Translations under genes and position numbers: made by a program
Notes under the pieces: model-generated
The model's database searches: none
Told to the model about the DNA's origin: nothing
Seen by the model: the letters and a program-made list of their open reading frames with translations, nothing else
Shown: positions 50,403 through 57,475 of the stretch, one piece after another
Numbering within the stretch: the stretch's first letter is position 1
Layout: each line of letters starts with the position of its first letter
Assembly: GCF_024648885.1 (NCBI RefSeq)
Contig: NZ_JANBBF010000008.1
Coordinates: 806,001-870,000 of the forward strand
DNA length: 64,000 nucleotides
Direction of reading: 5' to 3'
Source of the DNA: Prauserella salsuginis
GTDB taxonomy: Bacteria > Actinomycetota > Actinomycetes > Mycobacteriales > Pseudonocardiaceae

Positions 50403-51251
50403 TCAGGCGCGGTGGATGGTGACGTTTCCGGTAGAGGTGCGGCCCCGCACCGCCACGGTGTCGTCGGCCTCCTCCGGCCGCGCGACGTCGTCCAGCAGAT
50501 TGCGCAGTTGCCCGAACGAGGTTTCCAGGTCGAGCCATGCGGCCGTGCCCGTGGCGATGCCGAGGTCGAGGTCGCCCATCGAGGTTCCCAACTCCGCGAC
50601 CCCACGTGCGATCGCGCCGATCCGAATGGGGCCGTGATGGGTCCGCACATCAACGTTCGCACCAGCCTGGTCCACGACGATGGCGCCGTTGGCGGACCGT
50701 ACTCGAACGTCACCGGCCACCGCATCGATCTCGGTGTCGCCGTTGGAGTTTCGGACGGTCACGCCGCCGTCGACCCTGCCGACGTTGACCTTGCCGGAAC
50801 CGGTGCGGATGTCTCCGTCGCCGCCGATTCCGTCGACGGTGACGTGGCCCGTACCGGTCTCGAGCCGCGCCGGACCGCTGCGTTCGACCCGGATGTCGCC
50901 CATCCCGGTCTTGACCTGCAGCTGTCCCAGTACGCCCTCGCAGCGGAGGCTACCCAGCTGAACCTTGGCATGCACACGGGATCCGGCGGGCAGCTTGACC
51001 GTGATGTCGGCCGATCGGGTTCTCCGGGAGAAATCGAACGGCCGGTTCTTATGCCCGGTGATCCGTACCTCATCACCGGAACGATCGGCGCGGAGGTTCC
51101 GTGCAGCATCCACATCGGACTCATCCGATGGATTACTCGCGGCGGCCTCGACGATCGTGTCCGCCCGGTCGCTCGCAACGATGCGGACGTCGCGAGCGAC
51201 GCCGAGTTCGAGCATCACGGAGACGGGGCCGGGAGTGTCGAAGACAAACAT
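50403..51251 (-). CDS. DUF4097 (adhesin-like beta-helix) protein
   Basis: 282 residues of short beta repeats (GDIRVERSG, GHVTVDGIG, GKVNVGRVD, GDTEIDAVAG, GAIVVDQAG), forming a right-handed beta solenoid as in DUF4097/DUF4098. No signal peptide, so it is probably cytosolic. AAAGGG upstream of ATG 51251. It sits between an RHH regulator and a Drr exporter. Function of the family is unknown. Confidence 0.85.
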   Translation of the reverse strand: MFVFDTPGPVSVMLELGVARDVRIVASDRADTIVEAAASNPSDESDVDAARNLRADRSGDEVRITGHKNRPFDFSRRTRSADITVKLPAGSRVHAKVQLGSLRCEGVLGQLQVKTGMGDIRVERSGPARLETGTGHVTVDGIGGDGDIRTGSGKVNVGRVDGGVTVRNSNGDTEIDAVAGDVRVRSANGAIVVDQAGANVDVRTHHGPIRIGAIARGVAELGTSMGDLDLGIATGTAAWLDLETSFGQLRNLLDDVARPEEADDTVAVRGRTSTGNVTIHRA

Positions 51252-51348
51252 GCTCACCCTTTCTGACGCGCCCGGGTCTTCGGCCGTGCAGCCGGCAAGA
51301 CCGGGCGAACTCGTATGGACGCAGCGCGCCCGAATGGCGTGCGCACGG

Positions 51349-51870
51349 TCAACGCACCCAGCCGGTGAAGCGCTGTCGGGACGGCGCACCCGACGTGCCG
51401 GAATCGGGGCGGCCGCCGTCGCCCCCCAGCGCGGCCGACGCGGCGCGCACCAGCCAGGCATTGACCGACCGGCCCTCCTCGGCAGCGGCCTCTTCCACGG
51501 CGGCCTTCAGCTGTTCGGGCAGGCGAACGTTGATCCGGGTGGTCGGACCGTCCTCGGCGATCGGAACCGCCGCGTCCGGCCGGTCACCCTGTGACGCCGT
51601 ACCGCCGGCGTCGGATGCGGGCTCCCCGGCCGCCGGCGTCACGACGAACTCGGGATCGCGACCGCGCAACCGCAATTCCACGGCACCTGGAGCGAGGTCC
51701 CGCGTGATCTCGTCGGCGGCCCCGGACAACGCGTCCAGCAGCGTCATCCGTATCGCCGACTCGAGCGACCCCGCCAACCGTTCGACCAGCGCGCGAGCGT
51801 CCTCGCCACCGGCCTCGGCGAGTGCGGCGAACTCGCGGCCGAGATTGTTCACGTATACGTTGAGCTCCAT
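51349..51870 (-). CDS. RHH/HicB-like regulator
   Basis: 173 residues. The N-terminal part is HicB-like (MELNVYVNNLGREFAALAEAGG); the C-terminal ribbon-helix-helix is RINVRLPEQLKAAVEEAAAEEGRSVNAWLVRAAS. No HicA toxin gene is adjacent, so it is better seen as a transcription factor than an antitoxin. It is first of the run RHH–DUF4097–DrrA–DrrB. A perfect dyad just upstream of its ATG is the likely autoregulatory operator. Confidence 0.85.
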   Translation of the reverse strand: MELNVYVNNLGREFAALAEAGGEDARALVERLAGSLESAIRMTLLDALSGAADEITRDLAPGAVELRLRGRDPEFVVTPAAGEPASDAGGTASQGDRPDAAVPIAEDGPTTRINVRLPEQLKAAVEEAAAEEGRSVNAWLVRAASAALGGDGGRPDSGTSGAPSRQRFTGWVR

Positions 51871-51880
51871 GGCGCCAATA

Positions 51881-51899
51881 TGGCATCACAATGATGCCA
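51881..51899. promoter_or_regulatory. Palindromic operator TGGCATCA-N3-TGATGCCA
   Basis: Perfect 8-bp arms, 10 bp upstream of the RHH gene start. A further TGGCATCA half-site lies at 52012–52019 with related CATCA/TCATC steps around it, in the 259-bp spacer. Arc/MetJ-type regulators bind such repeated half-sites cooperatively. Confidence 0.7.
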
Positions 51900-52129
51900 A
51901 AAGCAAGACGATGCGACTCAGAGCGTGAGCGCGAAGCTACTGGCGAACTCTGAACACAAGAGAATGACCAGGCCACGGACCGACCAGCGGTGAGCCATCA
52001 CGGCGTCATCGTGGCATCATCACGACTCGACAGCTCGTGATCGCGCCGGATGCCGATCACATCGGGAACAGGTCGCCGATGGCCGGCGCCGGCATCACTC
52101 CGGGCAGCACCTCACACTCACGACGGCCG

Positions 52130-53305
52130 TCACGGGCGCACCCCGTGCCTCACCCGCGCAGCCTCCCGGGTGAGGTGGTCCCGCTCGGGAACGCTCGTGG
52201 CGAGGCGGGCGGCCTCGGCGTACAGGTCCGCCGCACGGGCATGTTCGCCCGCGCGTTCATGCAGGTAGGCCGACGCGGCGGTGTAGCGGGGCAATCCCGG
52301 ATCCACCTCGCCCAGCGCCGCCAGGCCGGCACGCGGCCCGTCGGCCTCCCCGATCGCGACCGCACGGTTCAGCTGCACGACGGGACTTCCGGTGAGCCGC
52401 AGCAGTTCGTCGTACCACTCGACGATCTGCGGCCAATCCGTCTCCGCCGCCGCCGGGGCGTCGGCGTGCAGCGCCGCGATCGCCGCCTGAGCCTGGTACT
52501 CGCCGAGCCGGCCGCGCGCCAGCGCGCGCTGCAGAATCTGCACGCCCTCCGCGATCAGCCCGGTGTCCCACCGGCGGCGATCCTGCTCGGCGAGCGGCAC
52601 GAGCCGCCCGTCGGCGTCGGTGCGGGCGCCGCGGCGCGCATGGTGCAGCAGCATGAGCGCCAGCAGGCCCGCCACCTCGGGATCGCCGGTCAGCGACGCG
52701 AGCTGGCGGGCGAGCCGGATGGCCTCCGCGGCCAGGTCGACGTCACCGCTGTAACCCTCGTTGAAGACGAGGTAGAGCACCCGCAACACCGTGCCGAGGT
52801 CGCCGGACCGGTCGAGCGGTTCCCCCGCGATGCGCCGCTTCGCCCTGCTGATCCGCTGCGCCATCGTCGCCTCGGGCACGAAATACGCTGCCGCGATCTG
52901 CCGTGTGGTGAGCCCGCCGACGGCACGCAGTGTGAGCGCTACCGCCGATGCGGGGGCCAGCGCGGGATGTGCGCACAGGAAGTACAGCCGCAACGTGTCG
53001 TCCGCAGCGGGACCCGGGCCCGGCGGGGGCTCGGCCGCCACCGCGGCCTCGCGCCCCCGCCGCGAGGCCTCCGCACGCGCGGCGTCGACGAACCGGTGCC
53101 ACGACGCCGCAATGAGCCAGCCCTTCGGGTCGCGCATGGGGTCACCCCTGCTCGGCGAGCTTGGGGAAGACTCCTCGGGCCACGTCTCCAGCGCTCGGAC
53201 CACGGCTTCCTGCACCGCGTCCTCGGCCGAGGCGAAATCCGCTCCGCGCCGGACCAGCACTCCGATCACCGCGGGCACCAGTTCCCGCAGCAGCGACGGG
53301 TTCAC
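52130..53305 (-). CDS. ECF42-like sigma factor with C-terminal TPR-like extension
   Basis: 391 residues. Sigma2 region at the N-terminus (LVPAVIGVLVRRGADFASAEDAVQEAVVRALETWP), sigma4 with GLTTRQIAAAYFVPEATMAQRISRAKRRI, then a 200-residue helical extension with NEGYSG and LNRAVAIGEADGP, typical of the group linked to YCII/DGPF proteins. GTG 53305 overlaps the YCII-type gene stop as GTGA. No anti-sigma gene is visible; the extension probably controls activity. Confidence 0.9.
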   Translation of the reverse strand: MNPSLLRELVPAVIGVLVRRGADFASAEDAVQEAVVRALETWPEESSPSSPSRGDPMRDPKGWLIAASWHRFVDAARAEASRRGREAAVAAEPPPGPGPAADDTLRLYFLCAHPALAPASAVALTLRAVGGLTTRQIAAAYFVPEATMAQRISRAKRRIAGEPLDRSGDLGTVLRVLYLVFNEGYSGDVDLAAEAIRLARQLASLTGDPEVAGLLALMLLHHARRGARTDADGRLVPLAEQDRRRWDTGLIAEGVQILQRALARGRLGEYQAQAAIAALHADAPAAAETDWPQIVEWYDELLRLTGSPVVQLNRAVAIGEADGPRAGLAALGEVDPGLPRYTAASAYLHERAGEHARAADLYAEAARLATSVPERDHLTREAARVRHGVRP

Positions 53306-53709
53306 CCGGCGGTCTCGGCCTTGCCCGACATGAACGGCCGCAGTTCGAGCCATTCGTGGATCGGTTCGCCGCCCGGCCCGGGTGCGGCCGACAGTTCCCC
53401 CGCCAGTTCGAGCGCCCGCTCGTAGGACTCGACGTCGATGGCCATCCAGCCCGCGACGAGATCCTTGGTCTCGGCGAACGGCCCGTCCGTCACGGGCGGG
53501 CGGCCTTCGCCGTCGTAGCGCACGAAGGTGCCCTCGGGGGCCAGCGCCTGGGCGTCGACGAGCTCGCCCGTGGCTTCGAGCTTCGAGGCGAAGTCGCTCA
53601 TGTAGCGCATGTGTGCGTCGACCTCGTCGGGGCTCCAGCGATCGATCGGGCCGGTGTCGACGACGGGTTCCGGTCCACCCCGGTAGTGCTTCAGCAGCAG
53701 GTACTTCAT
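53302..53709 (-). CDS. YCII/DGPF-domain protein, partner of the ECF42-like sigma factor
   Basis: 135 residues. MKYLLLKHYRGGPEP, VTDGPFAETKDLVAGWMAIDVESYERAL (the DGPF element), and a C-terminal EWLELRPF. ATG 53709 with AAGGAGAG upstream. Such proteins are regular targets and neighbours of ECF42 sigma factors; the activity is unknown. Translationally coupled to the sigma gene. Confidence 0.9.
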   Translation of the reverse strand: MKYLLLKHYRGGPEPVVDTGPIDRWSPDEVDAHMRYMSDFASKLEATGELVDAQALAPEGTFVRYDGEGRPPVTDGPFAETKDLVAGWMAIDVESYERALELAGELSAAPGPGGEPIHEWLELRPFMSGKAETAG

Positions 53710-53759
53710 CGTCTCTCTCCTTCGTCGTGGCGGCGCCTCGTGGCCGCTCGTGCCCCTGG

Positions 53760-53786
53760 GACGGAGCCGGTGCGCCGTTCTCGACA
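53760..53786 (-). promoter_or_regulatory. Candidate ECF42 promoter TGTCGA-N17-CGTC
   Basis: On the minus strand TGTCGA (53786–53781) and CGTC (53763–53760) lie 17 bp apart, about 50 bp upstream of the YCII-type start. This agrees with the -35/-10 elements reported for ECF42 promoters (from memory), so the pair probably autoregulates. Confidence 0.55.
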
Positions 53787-53912
53787 CGATCCCGAGGATT
53801 TTTCTCCGACTTTTTCTCCGGCGCACGTCTTCGCCCCGAGACGGGCCGTCGGTCGGCCACCGTCCTCCGCGGTGCGACGTCTCGGCCTCCCGTGCCGCCC
53901 GCAACCCAGGGA

Positions 53913-54024
53913 CTCAGCGACCCAGCGGCTCAGCCACTCAGCGGCTCAGCGGCTCAGCGGCTCAGCGGCTCAGCGGCTCAGCGGCTCAGCGGCTCAGCGG
54001 CTCAGCGGCTCAGCGGCTCAGCAC
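53913..54024. repeat. 8-bp tandem repeat array, 14 units
   Basis: CTCAGCGG is repeated ten times without error from 53937 to 54016, with three degenerate units before and one after. The array covers the stop codon of the ECF41-like gene (54010–54012) and fills most of the spacer to the YCII-type gene. On the minus strand each unit contains TGA. Such arrays change length by slippage. No gene is seen in the rest of 53710–54009. Confidence 0.95.
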
Positions 54025-54921
54025 CGTCTCGCTCCGGATGCGGGAGAGCTTCTCCGGGTTGCGTACCCCGTAGAGACCGGTGACCAGGCCGTCGTCGATG
54101 CGGACCGCCACAACCGTGTCGACCTCGTCGCCGCGCCACAGCACGAGTGCCGGGTGGCCGTTGACGCTCGCCGGAGCGAGCGTGCCGATCTCGGGGACGC
54201 GCCACGCACCGGCCGCGAGCAGCCTGCCCACCTTGGCGGCGCCCACGACGGGATTCGGCACGGCCTGCGCCTGCCCGCCGCCGTCACCGATGAGCACCAC
54301 GTCGGGCGCCAGGATGTCGAGCAGGCTCTGCAGGTCGCCCGTGTCGACCGCACGGCGGAACGCCTCGAGCGCCCGCCGCGCCTCGTCCGGGGATGCCGGA
54401 CCCCGAGGCCTGCGCGCGCTCACGTGCCCGCGCGCCCGGTGGGCGATCTGCCGCACCGCCGCCGCGCTCTTGCCTACCGCATCGGCGATCTCCTCGTAGT
54501 CGACGGCGAACACGTCCCGCAGCACGAACACGGCGCGCTCGGTCGGCGAAAGGGTCTCCAGCACCAGCAACATCGCCATCGACACGCTCTCGGCCAGCTC
54601 CACGTCCTCGGCCACATCGGCCACGGTGGTCAGCGGTTCGGGCAGCCACGCACCGACGTAGGACTCCTTCCGCCTGCCGAGGGTGCGCATCCGCGTGAGC
54701 GCCTGCCTCGTGGTGATCCGCACCAGATACGCCCGCCGGTCCCGCACCTGCGCCAGGTCGACGCCCGTCCACTTCAGCCACGTCTCCTGCAGGACGTCCT
54801 CGGCGTCGGCGGCCGAGCCGAGCATCTCGTAGGCGACGGTGAACAGCAGGTTCCGGTACGCCACGAACACCTCGGTGGCCGTGTCGGAGTCCGGTGCGGG
54901 CGAATGCGAGATGCCGGCCAT
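54010..54921 (-). CDS. ECF41-like sigma factor with SnoaL-like C-terminal domain
   Basis: 303 residues. Sigma2 AYEMLGSAADAEDVLQETWLKW, then YVGAWLPEPL, a motif specific to this group; sigma4 LSPTERAVFVLRDVFAVDYEEIADAVGKSAAAVRQIAHRAR; the C-terminal SnoaL-like domain contains IGDGGGQAQA, the DGGG element of ECF41, and NPEKLSRI. The extension replaces an anti-sigma factor. Divergent from a carboxymuconolactone-decarboxylase-type gene, the classic ECF41 partner. ATG 54921. Confidence 0.92.
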   Translation of the reverse strand: MAGISHSPAPDSDTATEVFVAYRNLLFTVAYEMLGSAADAEDVLQETWLKWTGVDLAQVRDRRAYLVRITTRQALTRMRTLGRRKESYVGAWLPEPLTTVADVAEDVELAESVSMAMLLVLETLSPTERAVFVLRDVFAVDYEEIADAVGKSAAAVRQIAHRARGHVSARRPRGPASPDEARRALEAFRRAVDTGDLQSLLDILAPDVVLIGDGGGQAQAVPNPVVGAAKVGRLLAAGAWRVPEIGTLAPASVNGHPALVLWRGDEVDTVVAVRIDDGLVTGLYGVRNPEKLSRIRSETVLSR

Positions 54922-54950
54922 GGGGCTCCCTTCGGTGACAACACCCCTAC

Positions 54951-54977
54951 GACGCCGTGGGTACCCGCGTTGTGACA
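54951..54977 (-). promoter_or_regulatory. ECF41 promoter of the sigma gene (TGTCACA-N16-CGTC)
   Basis: On the minus strand TGTCACA (54977–54971) is followed after 16 bp by CGTC (54954–54951), about 30 bp upstream of the ECF41-like ATG. The match to the published ECF41 consensus is exact, which implies autoregulation. Confidence 0.8.
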
Positions 54978-55120
54978 GTCCGCCCACAGCGGCACGCGGC
55001 GCCCCCGGCGTCCGGGCGGAACCTCGTCGCGGCAGCACCGGTCCGGCGCCGATACGGCGTGCGGGCACGACGGTCGCGGCGGTTCCCCGTCACCCGACAC
55101 AACTGTCACACGGGGGTCGC

Positions 55121-55147
55121 TGTCACAGTCCGCCCTTGGCCGGCGTC
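55121..55147 (+). promoter_or_regulatory. ECF41 promoter of the divergent target gene (TGTCACA-N16-CGTC)
   Basis: TGTCACA at 55121–55127 and CGTC at 55144–55147 with a 16-bp spacer, 39 bp before the target gene ATG. A second TGTCACA at 55104 lacks a matching -10. Confidence 0.8.
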
Positions 55148-55185
55148 GTGTGGTCATCCATCCGACACACGAGGAGGACACAGCC

Positions 55186-55680
55186 ATGGAAACCCGATTC
55201 GACATGTTCGGCAACGAACTGGCACTGAAGTTCGCCAAGCGGTTCGCCAATGCGGGTGCCGTCATCACCGACTCGCCGTTGCCCGCATCCGTCCAGGAAC
55301 TCGTCTCGCTGCGCGCCAGCCAGATCAACGGCTGCGGCTGGTGCGTCGACATGCACACCAAGGAGGCCGCCGCCCACGGGGAGAGCGCCGAGCGACTCAA
55401 CCTCGTCGCGGTTTGGCGGGAGAGCACGGTGTTCACCGCGGCGGAGCGGGCGGCGCTGGCCTTCGCCGAGGAGGGAACCCGGCTGGCCGACGCCCACCAG
55501 GGAGTGTCGGACGAGACGTGGGCCGCGGTGCGCGAGCACTACGACGACGACCAGACCGCGGCGCTCGTGGCGCTCCTCGGCCTGATCAACGCGGCCAACC
55601 GCATGGCCGTGATCGTCCACCAGAAGGGCGGTTCGTACCGGCCCGGCATGTTCGAGGCCGCCCTCGCGGGACAGTCGTGA
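55186..55680 (+). CDS. AhpD-like/carboxymuconolactone-decarboxylase-family protein
   Basis: 164 residues. The CxxC…H redox centre is C50, C53, H57 in NGCGWCVDMHTKEA, so a peroxidase-type (AhpD-like) activity is more likely than decarboxylation. GAGGAGGA lies upstream of ATG 55186. Preceded by an ECF41-type promoter and divergent from the ECF41-like sigma gene; probably its main target. Confidence 0.92.
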   Translation: METRFDMFGNELALKFAKRFANAGAVITDSPLPASVQELVSLRASQINGCGWCVDMHTKEAAAHGESAERLNLVAVWRESTVFTAAERAALAFAEEGTRLADAHQGVSDETWAAVREHYDDDQTAALVALLGLINAANRMAVIVHQKGGSYRPGMFEAALAGQS

Positions 55681-55685
55681 CGTGA

Positions 55686-55723
55686 CGGCCGTGCGGGGCG
55701 CTCGCGAGCGTCCCGCACGGCCG
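55686..55723. terminator. Bidirectional terminator after the AhpD-like gene
   Basis: CGGCCGTGCGGG (55686–55697) pairs with 55712–55723, and the centre CGCTCGCGAGCG pairs with itself, giving a long stem between converging genes. Confidence 0.85.
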
Positions 55724-55761
55724 CGGAGTCGTGACGCTCGCCTCCGGGCACGGCGTAGCGG

Positions 55762-56523
55762 TCAGACGACGCCTGCCCGGATCTCGTCGTAGATCCGGCG
55801 AGGATCGGCTGCCAGCGAAGCCTTGACGTGTGCGCTCCAGTCGTCGGCGAGCACCTCGACCGAGCCCGCCTCGACGCCGTCCAGGCCCGCGCCGGCGACG
55901 ACGGCCGGGTCACCCTTGGGGCCGTCGTAGGCGGCGCTGAAGTCGGTGTCGACGGCGCCCAGGTGCAGACCGGTCACCAGCGTGCCCTGGTCGGCGAGCT
56001 CGGTGCGCACCCCGTTCGTCAATGCCCACTGGGCGGCTTTGGCCGCGTGGTAACCGTTCGTGCCCGGGTAGGGATGCCAGGACTGCGCGGACAACACATT
56101 GAGGATCGCGCCCCCTCCGCGCGCCGCGAGCGCCGGGGCGAAGGCACGCACGACGGCCAGGGTGCCCCAGAAGTTCGTCTCCATCTCCGCACGAATGGCT
56201 GCCGGGTCGGAGGTGACCAGGCTCGTGAAGTTGCTGAGCCCGGCGTTGTTCACCACGAGCGTCACGTCGGTCGCCGCGTCGGCCGCGGCCCGGACCGCCT
56301 CGTCGTCGGTGATGTCGAGTTGCAGCGCAACGACGCCGGGCAGGTCGATCGTCTCGGGCCGCCGGGCCGTCGCGTACACGCGTGCCGCGCCGCGTTCGAG
56401 GAGCTGCACGGCGAAATGGCGGCCGAGCCCGCGGTTCGCCCCGGTGACGAGCGCGACGGCACCCTCGATGCGCAGGCCGGGAACCGGGGCGGCGGGTCCG
56501 GCGGTTTCGGTGTTCGATGTCAT
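55762..56523 (-). CDS. Short-chain dehydrogenase/reductase
   Basis: 253 residues, Rossmann fold. Cofactor loop VTGANRGLGRHFA, NNAG in LVVNNAGLSNF, and catalytic Ser, Tyr, Lys in NVLSAQSWHPYPGTNGYHAAKAA-like order (Ser…Tyr-x3-Lys). ATARRP after strand 2 suggests NADPH use. Substrate unknown. Divergent from a MerR regulator with a perfect dyad between them. Confidence 0.9.
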   Translation of the reverse strand: MTSNTETAGPAAPVPGLRIEGAVALVTGANRGLGRHFAVQLLERGAARVYATARRPETIDLPGVVALQLDITDDEAVRAAADAATDVTLVVNNAGLSNFTSLVTSDPAAIRAEMETNFWGTLAVVRAFAPALAARGGGAILNVLSAQSWHPYPGTNGYHAAKAAQWALTNGVRTELADQGTLVTGLHLGAVDTDFSAAYDGPKGDPAVVAGAGLDGVEAGSVEVLADDWSAHVKASLAADPRRIYDEIRAGVV

Positions 56524-56538
56524 GTCACGTACGCTAAA

Positions 56539-56558
56539 ACCTCACGTAGACGTGAGGT
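56539..56558. promoter_or_regulatory. MerR-type operator ACCTCACGT-AG-ACGTGAGGT
   Basis: A perfect 20-bp dyad (9-bp arms, 2-bp centre) 16 bp upstream of the SDR start and 38 bp upstream of the MerR start. The form is like SoxR/MerR operators lying between -35 and -10 boxes. Confidence 0.75.
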
Positions 56559-56595
56559 GCAAGTCTCGTGCCGGGATGTCGAGAGAAGGGAAGCC

Positions 56596-56940
56596 GTGCG
56601 CATCGGAGAGATCGCCCGGCGATCGGGAGTCAGCGTCCGCGCGCTGCGGTACTACGAAGAACAGGGGCTGCTCGTCCCCGGCCGCAGCCCCGGAGGGCAG
56701 CGCGAGTACACCGAGGACGCCGTCCAACGGGTTCGGGCCATACAACAGCTCTATGCCGCAGGCCTGCCCAGCCGCCGCGTTGCCGAACTGCTCCCCTGCA
56801 TGGACACCGACACCACCACCGACCATCAACGAGCGATGCTCAGGGCCGAACGCGACCGCATCCGCGCACAGATCGACGAGCTCACCGCCACGCTCGCCCG
56901 CCTCGACGAACTCGTCGACGCTGCCGACCGCCGCGGATAG
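56596..56940 (+). CDS. MerR-family transcriptional regulator
   Basis: 114 residues. Winged helix: IGEIARRSGVSVRALRYYEEQGLL, PGGQREYTEDAVQRVRAIQQL. Followed by a dimerisation coiled coil (about 80–112). No C-terminal effector domain and no metal cysteine cluster; one Cys in LLPCMDTD. GTG 56596 with GAAGG upstream. Likely controls the divergent SDR gene through the dyad between them. Confidence 0.9.
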   Translation: MRIGEIARRSGVSVRALRYYEEQGLLVPGRSPGGQREYTEDAVQRVRAIQQLYAAGLPSRRVAELLPCMDTDTTTDHQRAMLRAERDRIRAQIDELTATLARLDELVDAADRRG

Positions 56941-56953
56941 TGAACGCAGGCAG

Positions 56954-56986
56954 GGCGGGCTCGGCCAGCGTGCCGGTCAGCCCGCC
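56954..56986. terminator. Possible terminator after merR
   Basis: GGCGGGCT (56954–56961) pairs with AGCCCGCC (56979–56986), with an inner CGGC/GCCG pair. It overlaps the last codons of the convergent gene. Confidence 0.45.
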
Positions 56987-57402
56987 TCGACGCGGCCGTG
57001 GGTGAGGGTGGCCAGTGCGTCGGCGAGCTTCCGGTGCTGGCGCGTCACCAGCGGGCCGTACTGGATCGCCTTGGACTTGATGCCGATCTCCACCCGCGTG
57101 CCCGCCGGCTCGGGCGTCACCAGCACGGGGTAGAAGAATCCCCAGGTGGCCAATGACATCCGCGAGTCGAGCAGCGCAAGGCCCCGCCCGGGGTCCGTGT
57201 CGACGACGGCGAACCCGGCCGGGCAGCGCTGGGTGATCCAGGCGTAGACGTGTTCCGGTGCCGCCTCGACCCGCACGACCTGCCGCCGCTTCGTCATCGG
57301 CACGGTCGCGACCGATCCTTTCCGCGTCAGCGCGATCACCAGCGGTACGGAGACCACGACGGCCACGATCAGCATGGCCAGCAGGAACACCTCGATATCC
57401 AT
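56977..57402 (-). CDS. Membrane-anchored protein of unknown function
   Basis: 141 residues. One N-terminal membrane span (about 5–26, LLAMLIVAVVVSVPLVIAL), then a soluble domain with VRVEAAPEHVYAWI, faintly like an SRPBCC or envelope-exposed domain. Not recognised with confidence. ATG 57402; separated from the THUMP-like gene by 73 bp on the same strand. Confidence 0.65.
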   Translation of the reverse strand: MDIEVFLLAMLIVAVVVSVPLVIALTRKGSVATVPMTKRRQVVRVEAAPEHVYAWITQRCPAGFAVVDTDPGRGLALLDSRMSLATWGFFYPVLVTPEPAGTRVEIGIKSKAIQYGPLVTRQHRKLADALATLTHGRVEAG

Positions 57403-57475
57403 GCGCCGGATTCTGCCCCACCGGACCGAGCGACGGACGCGGAACGCGGGTTTTCGTGTCGACGACCGGCTCGGC

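Noticed and set aside
51349-51870. HicAB toxin–antitoxin system
   Set aside because: No HicA-type toxin gene is next to the HicB-like protein; the context is an export operon.
53913-54024. CRISPR array
   Set aside because: Units are 8 bp with no spacers between them; it is a simple tandem repeat. No cas gene is present.
53382-54083. Repetitive AQRLSGSA protein encoded on the plus strand
   Set aside because: Translation of the 8-bp array and of antisense YCII sequence; no start or domain support.
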